Shown here one piece after another: positions 55,297 to 64,000 of a stretch of DNA of 64,000 nucleotides (the stretch's first letter is position 1; each line of letters begins with the position of its first letter). Source of the stretch: Sutcliffiella horikoshii (lineage in GTDB: Bacteria; Bacillota; Bacilli; Bacillales; Bacillaceae_I); contig NZ_VTEV01000002.1 of the NCBI RefSeq assembly GCF_008180725.1, forward strand, positions 554,980 to 618,979. Direction: 5' to 3'. The translations under genes were made by a program, and so were the position numbers. Below the pieces are notes generated by a model. The model searched no databases, was not told the origin of the DNA, and saw nothing but the letters and a program-made list of their open reading frames with translations.

Positions 55297-55710
55297 CTAC
55301 TGGTTTGTCTCTTGTTCTTGAACTTTCTTTTCAATAATATCTTGTAAGAATCGAACATCCATCTCATAGGTTTTGTCTTTGAAACGAATTTCGCCAGTAT
55401 TTTCGTTTAGTTTTCCTTTAAGATGAAATGAGGCACTTTGAATCTTGTACTCTTTTGACACTTCATCATAGTGAAAATTTGCTTTATCTATTTCGTTCGT
55501 CACGACTGGACGAATGGTATTCTCCACATAATTAGAGGAAGACTCAGTGAAATCAGGACCCAGTACACCAAAGAAAATCAAGCCGGCAAGTATCAGCCCA
55601 ATCATAACAAGTTTAGATAAAATGCTTTTCAAGAAAGGGATCACCACAAATAAAATGACCAGAACAATAATGATTGTCAACAAATGATCCATAATAAAAT
55701 CCATATCCAT
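55297..55710 (-). CDS. Small membrane protein of unknown function
   Basis: 137 residues from ATG 55710 (AAGGAG just upstream; ATG 55704 is equally possible). Two adjacent hydrophobic segments (about 8-28 and 33-52) are followed by a polar, probably extracytoplasmic domain of about 85 residues with alternating strand pattern (YDEVSKEYKIQSASFHLKG, ENTGEIRFKDKTYEM). I recognise no family. It is convergent to uvrA. Confidence 0.7.
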   Translation of the reverse strand: MDMDFIMDHLLTIIIVLVILFVVIPFLKSILSKLVMIGLILAGLIFFGVLGPDFTESSSNYVENTIRPVVTNEIDKANFHYDEVSKEYKIQSASFHLKGKLNENTGEIRFKDKTYEMDVRFLQDIIEKKVQEQETNQ

Positions 55711-55854
55711 TTCACTCCTTCCACACAATCTATACCCAGAAACTAGAACCATTATACCACCTTGAGTGAAGGAGACTCAAAGAATACAAATTGATTTATT
55801 ATATGCAACAAACTAATAAGACTTGAGGCGTACGACATGGGTATAAAAAATCCT

Positions 55855-55870
55855 GCCGGGGTCTGACCCC
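55855..55870. repeat. Short GC palindrome GGGGTC-t-GACCCC
   Basis: In TGCCGGGGTCTGACCCCTTTTCGC. A perfect 6-bp inverted repeat with a one-base centre followed by T4, in a non-coding stretch between a minus-strand gene and yvlB. The same GGGGTCTG(A)CCCC core is part of the terminator at 28979. It may be a remnant dispersed element; function unknown. Confidence 0.55.
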
Positions 55871-56000
55871 TTTTCGCAAATTTTATGCCAAACTAAGAGT
55901 AGAAGCAGAAAGTGAAACTTTTAGTTTAATCAGTCGTAGAAATACTGTAGATGTTTTTAGGAATGTTTAATGGAGTTTATATAAGAGGAGGATGTTATGT

Positions 56001-57215
56001 ATGGAAGAGCGTAAGCGTATTTTGAAGTTGGTGGAGGAAGGGAAGCTGACAGCGGAAGAGGCGATTATTTTATTGGAGAGTTTGGAGAAGAATAGTGAAG
56101 AGAAGAGTTTGCGACAGGATGAAATTGTTTCTGAGCTTGCGAAGGATGCAAAAGGGTCTCAGGAAGCGGAGGATAATATTTTTAAGGCCCTATCTACCAA
56201 GGTTTTCTCTAATTCTAATTCAAAAAATGAATCAGCAGGCTCTTCGTCAGGTGGCTCCAGCTCTTTTGATAAATCAAAATTTGATTCTTACAGCAAGCAG
56301 GCGTCCTCTTTTAAAAATAATATCTTAGATTTTGTTGGAAGTGCGTTGCAGAAGATTAAAGATTTGGACTTGGATTTTAACTTTGGTCCTTCTATCTCAA
56401 TCCAACATATTTTCCAACAATCGGATGTGCATTTGCAGCATATCGACCTTGATGTGGCGAATGGCGCGGTTAAGGTGGTTCCTTGGAAAGAGAACGATGT
56501 GAAGATAGAGTGTGAGGCAAAGGTTTATGAGGAGAACTCACAAGATGATGCGCGGAAAGCTTTCCTGAGTGAAGTACTATTTTCCATAGAAGCTGGGAAA
56601 CTGCGTTTTTCTGTACAGAAGAAGCATATAAAAGTGAATGCAACGGTTTATGTACCAGAAGAGAAATATGATAGCTTGAATATTCGCATGTTTAATGGGC
56701 CGATATCAGGGGAAGGTTTACAGGTAAAGTCGATGAAAATGAAATCGGCAAATGGCTCGTTAACATGGGAGAACTTAAGAAGCGATTACATTGAAGCGGA
56801 AACGGCAAACGGTCATATTAAATTGACAGATTGCGACGCGAAAGAAATCGAAGCGGAAACGATTAACGGCATGTTGAAGGTTCGCGGAGATATTGAAAAG
56901 CTCGATGTGCAAAGCTTTAATGGGAATGTGGTTGGAGAGTTGACTGGATCTTCCGTCCGTTCCATTATGGCGAAAACCAAAACGGGTAGCGTGGATCTGT
57001 TCATTCCAATTGAAAATGCGTTGGAAGCTGAATTGAAAACGAATCTTGGAAGCTTTACTTGTGAGGTTCCAGGAATGGATGTTGTGGAGGAGAAAAATGA
57101 AGTGGTGCAAAAGGCGCTTCATTTTAAGGCGAAAAAGGAAGATGCTCCGCTCACATACATTCTTGCGGAAACGACAACAGGCTCTATTTTAATCAAACCA
57201 TATGAGGTGAAGTAA
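56001..57215 (+). CDS. yvlB: YvlB, SHOCT-like and DUF4097 beta-helix protein
   Basis: 404 residues. The N-terminal helical hairpin EERKRILKLVEEGKLTAEEA (residues 2-30) is the short module found on DUF4097 proteins. A serine-rich linker follows, then DUF4097 (about 150-400) with repeated strand units such as KSANGSLTWENLRSDYIEAE and ETANGHIKLTDCDAKEIEAE. In B. subtilis, yvlB-C-D is a cell-envelope-linked operon. ATG 56001 is nine bases after GAGGAGG; the ATG at 55992 overlaps it. No membrane segment, so probably cytosolic or peripheral. Confidence 0.92.
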   Translation: MEERKRILKLVEEGKLTAEEAIILLESLEKNSEEKSLRQDEIVSELAKDAKGSQEAEDNIFKALSTKVFSNSNSKNESAGSSSGGSSSFDKSKFDSYSKQASSFKNNILDFVGSALQKIKDLDLDFNFGPSISIQHIFQQSDVHLQHIDLDVANGAVKVVPWKENDVKIECEAKVYEENSQDDARKAFLSEVLFSIEAGKLRFSVQKKHIKVNATVYVPEEKYDSLNIRMFNGPISGEGLQVKSMKMKSANGSLTWENLRSDYIEAETANGHIKLTDCDAKEIEAETINGMLKVRGDIEKLDVQSFNGNVVGELTGSSVRSIMAKTKTGSVDLFIPIENALEAELKTNLGSFTCEVPGMDVVEEKNEVVQKALHFKAKKEDAPLTYILAETTTGSILIKPYEVK

Positions 57216-57216
57216 T

Positions 57217-57417
57217 ATGAAACGTCTTATTCGTTCCAAAAACGACCGCAAGCTTGCGGGTGTGCTTGGAGGTCTAGGGAAATATCTAGGGGTAGATTCC
57301 AATCTATTGCGTGTTATTTTTGTCATTCTGTTGTTCCCAACAGGAATAATGCCCCTGATTGTCACGTACTTTGTTTTAACTTTTCTACTTCCTAATGAAG
57401 AGTCAGAGATACACTGA
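57217..57417 (+). CDS. yvlC: PspC-domain protein YvlC
   Basis: 66 residues consisting of one PspC domain: RSKNDRKLAGVLGGLGKYLG followed by a hydrophobic segment (LLRVIFVILLFPTGIMPLIV). PspC proteins sense envelope stress in other bacteria. One base after yvlB; its stop overlaps the start of yvlD (TGATG). Confidence 0.93.
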   Translation: MKRLIRSKNDRKLAGVLGGLGKYLGVDSNLLRVIFVILLFPTGIMPLIVTYFVLTFLLPNEESEIH

Positions 57418-57776
57418 TGAGGTGGGCTATCAGTATTCTCGTTAATGCATTGATATTGATTGTGGTTGCGGGCTATTTTGACTCGTTCCAACTGAGCGGT
57501 GTCGGTGCAGCAATCATTGCAAGTTTGATTTTGGCAGTGTTGAATACCATTGTAAAACCAATCCTGGTCATTTTGACTTTGCCTGTTACGCTGCTTAGTT
57601 TGGGGTTGTTCTTGTTTGTGATTAATGCGATTACGCTTATGTTGACTGCTTTCTTGATGGGGGATGCATTCAATATTGATGGTTTCGGTACAGCCATTTT
57701 AGCAGCGATAGTCATTTCGATTTTAAATCTGTTAATCCAGAAGGCGATTGTCGAGCCATTGCAGAAAAAGAATTAA
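57417..57776 (+). CDS. yvlD: Phage-holin-family-4 membrane protein YvlD
   Basis: 119 residues, four membrane segments, no long loops; the PF04020 (mycobacterial-phage holin superfamily IV) pattern as in B. subtilis YvlD. Despite the family name it is a chromosomal envelope protein of unknown role. It overlaps yvlC by one base and ends the operon before a strong terminator. Confidence 0.92.
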   Translation: MRWAISILVNALILIVVAGYFDSFQLSGVGAAIIASLILAVLNTIVKPILVILTLPVTLLSLGLFLFVINAITLMLTAFLMGDAFNIDGFGTAILAAIVISILNLLIQKAIVEPLQKKN

Positions 57777-57781
57777 CATGA

Positions 57782-57817
57782 AACGCGAACCTGAAAGATT
57801 CAGGGTTCGCGTTTTTT
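57782..57817 (+). terminator. Terminator of yvlBCD
   Basis: AACGCGAACCTGAA and TTCAGGGTTCGCGTT form a stem around AGA, followed by T6. Confidence 0.95.
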
Positions 57818-57831
57818 CTCTGTATGAAACC

Positions 57832-57960
57832 GCTGTTGTTTTCCGCAAACGGCTTCGCTTTCCGCGGGGGCGACCTTGAGCCTCCTCGGCAAGCCTGCGG
57901 GGTCTCAACATTGTCGCTACTTTCCCGCTGGAGTCTACGCCTTTTGCTCCAATCACCAGC
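57832..57960 (+). repeat. GC-rich inverted-end element, copy 5 (direct orientation)
   Basis: About 129 bp, GCTGTTGTTTTCCGC to GCTCCAATCACCAGC, with blocks GGCTTCGCTTTCCGCGG, TTGAGCCTCCTCGG and GGGGTCTCAACATTG. It fills the gap between the yvlD terminator and the hprK promoter region; the remainder to 58122 is AT-rich without a gene. Confidence 0.85.
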
Positions 57961-58122
57961 TCAGAGATTCCAAATCCTCATATAAATCCCCTCCTCCAAA
58001 GCTCCCACTTAATAAAAAAGTCAAATAGTGCTAAAATGAGAAAAGGTTGATTTACATAGGAAGCGTAACACTCATTTTTACATACACATCAGGGTGTTTC
58101 CATACTGAAGGAGGTTTTGGCT

Positions 58123-59061
58123 GTGCCAAAGGTTCGGACAAAGGATCTAATTGAGAAGTTTAATTTTGAATTGATTGGTGGGGAAGAGGGCGTGAATCGT
58201 CCGATTGCAACAAGCGATATTTCCCGACCTGGTATAGAGATGGCCGGTTATTTTACCTACTATCCGGCAGAGAGAATTCAGTTGCTCGGAAAAACGGAGC
58301 TGTCTTTTTTTGAAAGGCTTACACCGAAGGAAAAAAGAGAGCGTATGAGTCAGCTCTGCACAGACATCACTCCGGGCATCATTGTGTCAAGAGACATGGA
58401 AGTTCCGCCTGAACTCGTGGAAGCGGCAGAGTACGAAAGTGTGCCACTTATGCGCTCACCGATGAAAACGACAAGGCTGTCTTCCCATCTGACGAATTAT
58501 TTAGAAGGGAAGCTTGCACCGACAACCGCAGTACACGGCGTCCTTGTCGACATTTACGGAGTCGGCGTGCTTATCACCGGGAAAAGTGGTGTTGGTAAAA
58601 GTGAAACGGCACTTGAGCTTGTAAAAAGAGGGCATCGATTGGTGGCTGATGATTGCGTCGAAATCAGACAGGAAGATACGGATACACTTATTGGTAATTC
58701 ACCGGAACTGATTGAACATCTGCTTGAAATCAGGGGTCTTGGTATCATCAACGTGATGACCCTTTTCGGAGCGGGAGCGGTGCGCAGCTACAAACGCATT
58801 ACGCTTGTCATTAATCTTGAGCTATGGGATAAAAACAAGCAGTACGACCGTGTTGGGTTGGATGAAGAAAAAATGAAGATCATTGATTCTGAAGTGACTC
58901 GCTTAACGGTACCTGTTCGTCCTGGACGAAACTTGGCTGTAATCATTGAAGTAGCAGCGATGAATTTCCGCTTGAAGAGAATGGGCATGAATGCTGCCGA
59001 ACAATTCTCCAACCGTTTGTCAGGTGTTATTAATAATGAAAATGAGCATGAAGACATTTAA
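58123..59061 (+). CDS. hprK: HPr kinase/phosphorylase
   Basis: 312 residues. Phosphorylates HPr on Ser46 in response to glycolytic intermediates and ATP, and reverses it; P-Ser-HPr with CcpA binds cre sites such as the one before gnd. Walker [15 protein letters not shown], the family signature [20 protein letters not shown], and the C-terminal helix [20 protein letters not shown] are intact. GTG 58123 is eight bases after GGAGG; TTG 58117 is too close to that site. Confidence 0.97.
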   Translation: MPKVRTKDLIEKFNFELIGGEEGVNRPIATSDISRPGIEMAGYFTYYPAERIQLLGKTELSFFERLTPKEKRERMSQLCTDITPGIIVSRDMEVPPELVEAAEYESVPLMRSPMKTTRLSSHLTNYLEGKLAPTTAVHGVLVDIYGVGVLITGKSGVGKSETALELVKRGHRLVADDCVEIRQEDTDTLIGNSPELIEHLLEIRGLGIINVMTLFGAGAVRSYKRITLVINLELWDKNKQYDRVGLDEEKMKIIDSEVTRLTVPVRPGRNLAVIIEVAAMNFRLKRMGMNAAEQFSNRLSGVINNENEHEDI

Positions 59062-59083
59062 AAAATAATGGAGTGTGGGGAAC

Positions 59084-59950
59084 ATGTTGTTAGGAAACAT
59101 TGAGCCGTTAAATCCGGTCATGATCAGTTGGCCGATTACGGTTTACTGGTATGGAGCCATTATTGGTACAGGAGCACTGCTTGGATTATGGATTGCCACA
59201 AGGGAATCTGAAAGACGTGGACTTAATAAAGATGTATTCGTCGACCTTGTTTTGTTTGCCATTCCGATTGCTATTCTTTGTGCAAGACTATATTATGTTG
59301 CGTTTCAGTGGGATCATTATTCTCAAAACCCTGGCGATATTTTGAAGATCTGGGAAGGTGGACTTGCGATTCACGGCGGTCTGATTGGAGCCATCACCAC
59401 TGGGGTTATTTTTGCAAGAATTCGGGGGATTTCGTTCTGGAAGATTGCCGATATTGGTGCACCAAGTATCATCCTCGGTCAGGCAATTGGCCGTTGGGGG
59501 AACTTCATGAACCAGGAAGCCCATGGTGGGGAAGTGACAAGAGAATTCTTGGAGGGGCTTTACCTACCGGATTTCATCATCGACCAAATGTACATTAACG
59601 GGACGTACTACCACCCAACTTTCCTTTATGAATCTATTTGGAATTTGTTTGGTTTCGGATTGCTTCTTTTACTGAGAAAAGTGAATCTAAGACGTGGGGA
59701 ACTCTTCTTAAGTTATGTGATTTGGTATTCGATCGGACGCTTCTTTATTGAAGGAATGCGTACAGACAGCTTGATGCTGACGGAGTCTTTAAGAGTAGCA
59801 CAAGTTATTTCCATTGGACTGGTCGTCCTTGCCATCGCACTTATCATTGTGCGTCGTGTGCTTGGAATGGCTAACAGACGTTACTTAGATCCAGAAAATA
59901 AAGAACGTTACATGGACTCAAAGAAAAATACACCTGAAGCGACCAAATAA
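59084..59950 (+). CDS. lgt: Prolipoprotein diacylglyceryl transferase Lgt
   Basis: 288 residues, about seven membrane segments. Transfers diacylglycerol to the lipobox cysteine of prolipoproteins (CccB and the lipoprotein at 49632-50153 are substrates in this window). The Lgt signature [14 protein letters not shown] is complete; the conserved Y and H of the N-terminal part (VYWYGAI) are also seen. ATG 59084 follows GGAG by ten bases. Order hprK-lgt-yvoD-ppaX-yvoF as in B. subtilis. Confidence 0.97.
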   Translation: MLLGNIEPLNPVMISWPITVYWYGAIIGTGALLGLWIATRESERRGLNKDVFVDLVLFAIPIAILCARLYYVAFQWDHYSQNPGDILKIWEGGLAIHGGLIGAITTGVIFARIRGISFWKIADIGAPSIILGQAIGRWGNFMNQEAHGGEVTREFLEGLYLPDFIIDQMYINGTYYHPTFLYESIWNLFGFGLLLLLRKVNLRRGELFLSYVIWYSIGRFFIEGMRTDSLMLTESLRVAQVISIGLVVLAIALIIVRRVLGMANRRYLDPENKERYMDSKKNTPEATK

Positions 59951-60005
59951 GCAAAGCCTCCAACAGAAAAAAATGGAGCGGCTACTTCAAAGGGGGAGGA
60001 GCTTC

Positions 60006-60950
60006 ATGATGCAAACATTTAAACGCGGGCTGAAGGTGGGGCTGGGGACGACGTGGACACTGGGGAAAGTTATTTTTCCAGTCACACTCCTTGTCGGCAT
60101 TCTTCAGCATACACCGGTCCTGCAATATCTTATAAAAGCAATCGCGCCGATTATGGGGATTTTCGGCCTGTCAGGTGAAGCAGCCATCCCGCTTGTCATC
60201 GGGAATTTTCTTAACCTGTATGCTGGAATCGGTGCCATCCTTACCTTGGACCTTACCGTAAAAGAAGTCTTTATTTTGGCTGTGATGCTCTCGTTTTCCC
60301 ATAATCTTTTAGTAGAGTCCACCGTAGCGGCAAAAGTAGGGTTGAAAATATGGGTGATTTTAGCTGTCCGACTCGGCCTAGCTTTTTCTGCGGGCATTAT
60401 CATCAATTTGGTTTGGAAAGGTGGAGGCGAACTTGCTCAGTATGGCATGGTCGCAAAATCTGAAGAGGCTGTAACAGGCTTTTTCCCTATTATCCTTGAT
60501 GCCACACAACGTGGTCTGATGGGTATCCTGCAGCTTGCAATTATCGTCATTCCGCTTATGGTTCTTGTGCAATATATGAAGGAGCTTGGTTGGTTGGCTG
60601 TGTTCTCTAAGTGGATGGGGCCGTTTACCCGTGTGCTTGGGATGAAAGAGAATACGTCAACTACCATGGCGGCCGGTCTAGTAATTGGCCTTGCCTATGG
60701 AGCAGGAGTTATGATTCAGGCGGTTAAAGAGGATAATGTAAGTAAGAAGGATTTGACACTTGCGTTTATTTTTCTCGTTGCCTGTCATGCGGTGGTGGAG
60801 GATACGCTTATATTCATTCCGCTTGGCATCCCTGTATGGCCGCTACTAGCGATTCGAATTACAACAGCCATTCTCCTCACGATTGCCGTGGCTTTCATTT
60901 GGAAACGGCTAGAACTTGCAAAAAGAAAGGAAGCCTCTTATGACCATTAA
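60006..60950 (+). CDS. yvoD: Nucleoside-recognition (Gate) domain membrane protein YvoD
   Basis: 314 residues, eight or so membrane segments arranged as two Gate-domain repeats ([20 protein letters not shown] and [20 protein letters not shown]). Related to SpmA/SpmB and FeoB gate regions; the substrate is unknown. ATG 60006 (after GGGGGAGGAG) is preferred to the in-frame upstream codon. It overlaps ppaX by 11 bases. Confidence 0.88.
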   Translation: MMQTFKRGLKVGLGTTWTLGKVIFPVTLLVGILQHTPVLQYLIKAIAPIMGIFGLSGEAAIPLVIGNFLNLYAGIGAILTLDLTVKEVFILAVMLSFSHNLLVESTVAAKVGLKIWVILAVRLGLAFSAGIIINLVWKGGGELAQYGMVAKSEEAVTGFFPIILDATQRGLMGILQLAIIVIPLMVLVQYMKELGWLAVFSKWMGPFTRVLGMKENTSTTMAAGLVIGLAYGAGVMIQAVKEDNVSKKDLTLAFIFLVACHAVVEDTLIFIPLGIPVWPLLAIRITTAILLTIAVAFIWKRLELAKRKEASYDH

Positions 60951-61590
60951 CACCGTGCTTTTTGATCTAGATGGAACACTAATAGATACAAACGACCTTA
61001 TTATTGAGTCGTTCCTTCACACATTAAATCATTATTATCCAGATCAGTATGGCCGCGATGATGTCCTTACTTTCCTCGGCCCTCCTCTATACGATACATT
61101 CGTAAAAATGGATGAGTCAAAAGTGGACGAAATGATTGCCCATTATCGCGACTTCAATATGACCAAACATGACGAGTATGTAACAGAGTTTGAAGGGGTA
61201 TTGGAAACAGTAAAGCTTTTGCATGAAAAAGGCCTGAAGCTTGGAATTGTGACAACAAAAATGCGTCAGACTGTAGTAATGGGACTTAAGTTGACGGGCC
61301 TTGACCAGTTTTTTGATGTGGTCGTCTGCCTTGATGATGTCTCAAATGCCAAACCAGATCCGGAACCAATCCACCTTGCCCTGCAGCAGCTTGGCTCAAC
61401 GCCTGAAGAGGCAATCATGGTAGGCGACAACTTTCACGACATTTTAGCAGGAAAAAATGCCGGAACGAAAACGGCAGCAGTAAGCTGGACAATTAAAGGA
61501 GTCGAATACCTTCAATCCTTTGAACCTGATTATATGCTCACTCATATGCAAGACTTGTTGCCACTTGTAGGAGTGACCGAGGGTGAGTAG
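60940..61590 (+). CDS. ppaX: Pyrophosphatase PpaX (HAD superfamily)
   Basis: 216 residues, exactly the length of B. subtilis PpaX. Hydrolyses the pyrophosphate released when HprK dephosphorylates P-Ser-HPr, which explains its place in the hprK operon. HAD motif [11 protein letters not shown], motif II VTTK, motif [11 protein letters not shown] and motif [17 protein letters not shown] are all present. ATG 60940 lies inside the end of yvoD. Confidence 0.96.
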   Translation: MTINTVLFDLDGTLIDTNDLIIESFLHTLNHYYPDQYGRDDVLTFLGPPLYDTFVKMDESKVDEMIAHYRDFNMTKHDEYVTEFEGVLETVKLLHEKGLKLGIVTTKMRQTVVMGLKLTGLDQFFDVVVCLDDVSNAKPDPEPIHLALQQLGSTPEEAIMVGDNFHDILAGKNAGTKTAAVSWTIKGVEYLQSFEPDYMLTHMQDLLPLVGVTEGE

Positions 61591-62095
61591 AAGGACGACC
61601 CGCTACCCGGTGGAGGGCGCGAATTCCCTATGGCATGTTTACAAAACCGTTCCTTTTATAAAAGTCGTGAAAAACTTTGCTGTCATTCAGATTGCCAGAT
61701 ACACGCCCTTTTTAGGAATGAAAAACTGGCTCTACCGCACATTTTTACGCATGAAGGTAGGCGAGCAAACCTCCTTTGCCTTAATGGTCATGCTTGATGT
61801 CATGTTCCCGGAAAAAATAAGCGTCGGCCGGAACACCGTCATTGGCTATAACACCACCATCCTTGCCCACGAATATCTGGTCAAGGAATACCGTCTCGGC
61901 GATGTCGAAATAGGAAGCGAAGTTATGATTGGTGCCAACACGACGATCCTTCCCGGTGTCATCATCGGAGACGGGGCCATCGTCTCCGCCGGCACCCTTG
62001 TACATAAAGACGTCCCAGAAGGTGCCTTCGTTGGCGGAAACCCAATGCGCGTCATCTACACGAAAGAGGAAATGCAGGAGCGGATGAGGTTTTAA
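61583..62095 (+). CDS. yvoF: Acetyltransferase YvoF, left-handed beta-helix family
   Basis: 170 residues. Hexapeptide repeats ([49 protein letters not shown]) form a left-handed beta helix as in maltose/galactoside O-acetyltransferases; the catalytic histidine is probably the one in [13 protein letters not shown] 61583 overlaps the end of ppaX by 8 bases. Substrate unknown. The second half is markedly C-rich on the coding strand. Last gene of the hprK operon. Confidence 0.9.
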   Translation: MSRRTTRYPVEGANSLWHVYKTVPFIKVVKNFAVIQIARYTPFLGMKNWLYRTFLRMKVGEQTSFALMVMLDVMFPEKISVGRNTVIGYNTTILAHEYLVKEYRLGDVEIGSEVMIGANTTILPGVIIGDGAIVSAGTLVHKDVPEGAFVGGNPMRVIYTKEEMQERMRF

Positions 62096-62150
62096 CAGGC
62101 AGGCTGTAAGGTTGGGTAAAGTTAAGAGTATATTGAGGGCCTTTCCAAAG

Positions 62151-62326
62151 AGCCAGAGAAGTCTTCATAAGCTGTATGAAGACCTGTCTAGCACGAATTT
62201 TGAGCCAGAGAAGTCTTCATACCCTGTATGAAGACCTGCCTAGCACGAATTTTGAGCCAGAGAAGTCTTCATACCCTGTATGAAGACCTGTCTAGCACGA
62301 ATTTTGAGCCAGAGAAGTCTTCATAC
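62151..62326. repeat. 52-bp tandem palindrome array C, cut by the insertion sequence
   Basis: Hairpins GTCTTCAT - 7 nt - ATGAAGAC at 62161-62183, 62213-62235 and 62265-62287 (loops AAGCTGT, ACCCTGT, ACCCTGT), 52-bp step. The spacer is highly conserved, with CTAGCACGAATTTTGAGCC in every unit. A fourth hairpin starts at 62317 and is interrupted within its loop, after GTCTTCATAC, by the IS element. Confidence 0.93.
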
Positions 62327-62395
62327 TGATATGCTCCCTTTTAAGTAGACAGATAAAAAAACAAAAATCTGTTTCCGCTAAGGGGAGTATTTATT

Positions 62396-62916
62396 ATGTA
62401 AAAAAATGCCAGTTCTTTCTCTGTCAAGATCAATGTCATAAAGGCTTGGGAAAAACGAACGCACACTATTACAGATTTAGCCCATATAAATAATGTTAGT
62501 CCCTCCACTATATATAATTGGATAGATAGGTATGAGAGTCTGGGGGAGAAAGGTTTATACCCTACCTCGAAGGAGTATACGAAGGAATATAAGCTGAGGG
62601 TAGTCCGTGAATACCTTAACGGGGGGTACTCTCAAAAAGAACTTGTTAGGAAGTATGAAATATCAAGTAAATCTGTCCTCCAAAAATGGATTTCAAGGTC
62701 TCTTACCAACAAGTATATCAATGGGTGAAAAAGTATGAGAATGGTGGCGAAGAAGCCCTCCAGGATAAACGTGGGAGGAAAAAGGAAGAAGTGGAACTTT
62801 CTCCTGAACAGAAGATAAAACGTGAGATGCAGAGGCTGGAAAGGGAAAATGAACGATTGCGAGCTGAGAACGCATTTCTAAAAAAGCTGGAGGAGATCGA
62901 AAGGAGGCAAAAATAA
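62396..62916 (+). pseudogene. IS150-like orfA, inactivated
   Basis: Remains of the helix-turn-helix protein. ATG 62396 is followed at once by TAA (62399-62401). After that a frame with YTKEYKLRVVREYLNGGYSQ and YEISSKSVLQKWI runs to a stop at about 62727. The expected continuation (VSYQQVYQWVKKYENGGEEA, then KLEEIERRQK) is present in a different frame from about 62690 to 62916. About 50 residues normally between these parts are missing. So there are two separate lesions: a nonsense codon 2 and an internal deletion with frameshift. Confidence 0.85.
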
Positions 62917-63794
62917 GTCAGATACGCCATGAGGAGAAGTATTTAGCTATTCACGAACTTGAACAAGAAGAAGGGTTTTCTATCGTGATGCTCTGTGACA
63001 TTGCGGAGATTTCCCGGTCTGCCTATTACAAATGGTTGAAACGCGAGCCTTCAAAACGTGAACGGGAAAGTGAAAAATTAATAAAAGAGATTACTACTTT
63101 ATTCGAAAAAGTGAAGGGGATTTATGGCTATCGGAGAGTGACCATTACTTTAAATCGAAGATTAGGAACATCTTATAACCATAAACGAATCTATAGATTA
63201 ATGCGTGTTTTAGGCATTCAAAGCATTATTCGAAGAAAAAAGAGCCGTTACAAAAAAGCGATCCCTAATCATATTACCCAAAACTTGCTAAACCGAGAAT
63301 TCCAAGCGGAAAAGCCAAATGAAAAGTGGGTGACGGACGTTACAGAGTTTAAGTTCGGTAAGGCCACAAAGGCTTATTTGAGTGCGATTCGGGATTTATT
63401 TGATGGGGCTATTATTAGTTACGTTTTAGGACTTAAAAATAACAATCAGCTAGTGTTTAAAACCTTGGATCAAGCAACTGCCATGTTGAATGGTGAACAA
63501 CCGCTTTTACATAGTGATCGAGGGTTTCAATATACCCACCTTGAATTCAAAAGAAAAATTGATAAAGCAAAGATGACTCATAGTATGTCCCGAGTGGGAC
63601 GATGTATTGATAATGGACCAATAGAGTCTTTTTGGGGGACATTGAAATGCGAGAAGTATTATTTAGAGAAATATGAAACGTTTGAGGACCTTAAAGAGGC
63701 GATTGATGAGTACATTCATTTTTATAATCATGACCGTTATCAAAAACGATTAAACGGCCTTAGCCCTTTAGAATACAGGGCTAAGACAGCTTAG
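62910..63794 (+). CDS. IS150-like orfB transposase (DDE integrase)
   Basis: About 294 residues when read from the overlap with orfA, or 269 from GTG 62985. It begins HEEKYLAIHELEQEEGFSIV, then an HTH_21 region (KGIYGYRRVTITLNRRLG) and an rve core with D, D and E in WVTDVTEF, LLHSDRGFQYTH and GPIESFWGTLK. It has no good start of its own; production would need -1 slippage at the A5 run near 62909-62913 within the overlap, as in related elements. With orfA broken, the element is probably unable to move by itself. Confidence 0.85.
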   Translation, partial: KISQIRHEEKYLAIHELEQEEGFSIVMLCDIAEISRSAYYKWLKREPSKRERESEKLIKEITTLFEKVKGIYGYRRVTITLNRRLGTSYNHKRIYRLMRVLGIQSIIRRKKSRYKKAIPNHITQNLLNREFQAEKPNEKWVTDVTEFKFGKATKAYLSAIRDLFDGAIISYVLGLKNNNQLVFKTLDQATAMLNGEQPLLHSDRGFQYTHLEFKRKIDKAKMTHSMSRVGRCIDNGPIESFWGTLKCEKYYLEKYETFEDLKEAIDEYIHFYNHDRYQKRLNGLSPLEYRAKTA

Positions 63795-63839
63795 TCTTGT
63801 TTTATTATTTCGAGTGTCTACTTGACGGGGGGCAGTTCA

Positions 63840-64000
63840 TCACCTCTATGAGGACCTCTCTACTCCTTTTTCCTCGTCACGGAGGTCTTCATCACCCCTA
63901 TGTGGACCTCTCTACTCTTTTTTCCACGTCACCCAGGTCTTCATCAACTCTATGAGGACCTCTCTACTCTTTTTTCCTCGTCACGGAGGTCTTCATCTCC
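63840..64000. repeat. 52-bp tandem palindrome array E, to the window edge
   Basis: Hairpins GGTCTTCAT - 7 nt - ATG(T/A)GGACC at 63884-63908 and 63936-63960, with partial ones at both ends (63840-63856 and 63988-64000), all in 52-bp register. The spacer is pyrimidine-rich (CTCTACTCTTTTTTCC) and unlike that of array C on the other side of the IS. Confidence 0.9.

Larger units (their letters stand above)
62327..63839 (+). mobile_element. IS3-family insertion sequence (IS150-like), about 1.51 kb
   Basis: Imperfect inverted ends: left TGATATGCTCCCTTTTAAG then TAGACA; right, read inward, TGAACTGCCCCCCGTCAAG then TAGACA. Ends TG...CA and the two overlapping frames with a -1 shift are typical of the IS150 group. 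It carries a degraded orfA and an intact orfB. The bases directly outside (TAC left, TCA right) do not form an exact target duplication. Removing the IS joins two half hairpins with three extra bases, the usual duplication size in this group. Confidence 0.9.

Noticed and set aside
62320..63840. TTCAT as a 5-bp target duplication of the IS
   Set aside because: TTCAT belongs to the hairpin arm on the left, and on the right it overlaps the IS end TTCA; family-typical ends TG...CA place the borders at 62327 and 63839 instead.

Overview
The window comes from a motile, spore-former-type member of the Bacillaceae (Bacillus sensu lato). Gene order follows the B. subtilis degSU - comF - flagellin - secA - prfB - ftsEX - ctpB - minJ block, then the csbA - uvrBA - yvlBCD - hprK - lgt - ppaX - yvoF block, almost gene for gene. 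Composition is moderately AT-rich, Shine-Dalgarno sites are strong, GTG and TTG starts occur, and sigma-D, sigma-B/sigma-H, cre and LexA-type sites of the Bacillus kind are visible.

Layout. 1-4.9 kb: end of degS, degU, a DegV-family fatty-acid-binding gene, comFA and comFC (no comFB). 5-17.8 kb: late flagellar cluster yvyF, flgM, flgN, flgK, flgL, yviE, fliW, csrA, hag, flaG, fliD, fliS, fliT and one unknown, ending with hpf. The flagellin gene hag is split by a 359-nt group I intron (11692-12050), and a free-standing LAGLIDADG endonuclease gene lies just downstream on the opposite strand. 17.9-35.4 kb: two poorly known surface or membrane proteins, secA, prfB (with its programmed frameshift), a YitT protein, a cytochrome c-551 lipoprotein, a Vpr-like secreted protease, ftsE-ftsX with an EnvC-like M23 hydrolase, ctpB and minJ. 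35.5-48.8 kb: an accessory stretch with a four-gene Dlt-like acyl-transfer operon (carrier protein, AMP ligase, MBOAT, SGNH protein), a DUF1646 permease, a gluconate operon (gnd, gntP, gntK) with a divergent RpiR regulator, and prfC. 48.8-62.1 kb: a PilZ-like protein, csbA, a lipoprotein, uvrB-uvrA, yvlB-C-D, hprK-lgt-yvoD-ppaX-yvoF. 62.3-63.8 kb: an IS3-family (IS150-like) element with a broken orfA.

The least explained content is intergenic. Five tandem arrays at different loci (2.2, 40.9, 48.6, 62.2 and 63.8 kb) all have a period of exactly 52 bp. Each unit carries a short hairpin of the form GTC..., 7-nt loop, ...GAC, although the arrays differ in sequence. The inner arms change together so that pairing is kept. 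52 bp equals five turns of B-DNA. Two further arrays have periods of 20 and 21 bp (1.0 and 43.1 kb), about two turns. A separate GC-rich element of about 120-140 bp with inverted ends occurs five times, and a 107-bp element with short inverted ends occurs twice before prfB.

How the genes work together: DegU feeds into motility and competence; FlgM restrains sigma-D; FliW, CsrA and Hag form the homeostatic loop that controls flagellin translation, and the hag leader shows both expected CsrA sites. The intron adds a splicing step, because unspliced hag message can only make a flagellin lacking its C-terminal D0 helix. FtsEX probably controls the adjacent M23 hydrolase; CtpB and MinJ belong to sporulation signalling and division-site placement; HprK and the cre site before gnd tie gluconate use to carbon catabolite repression.
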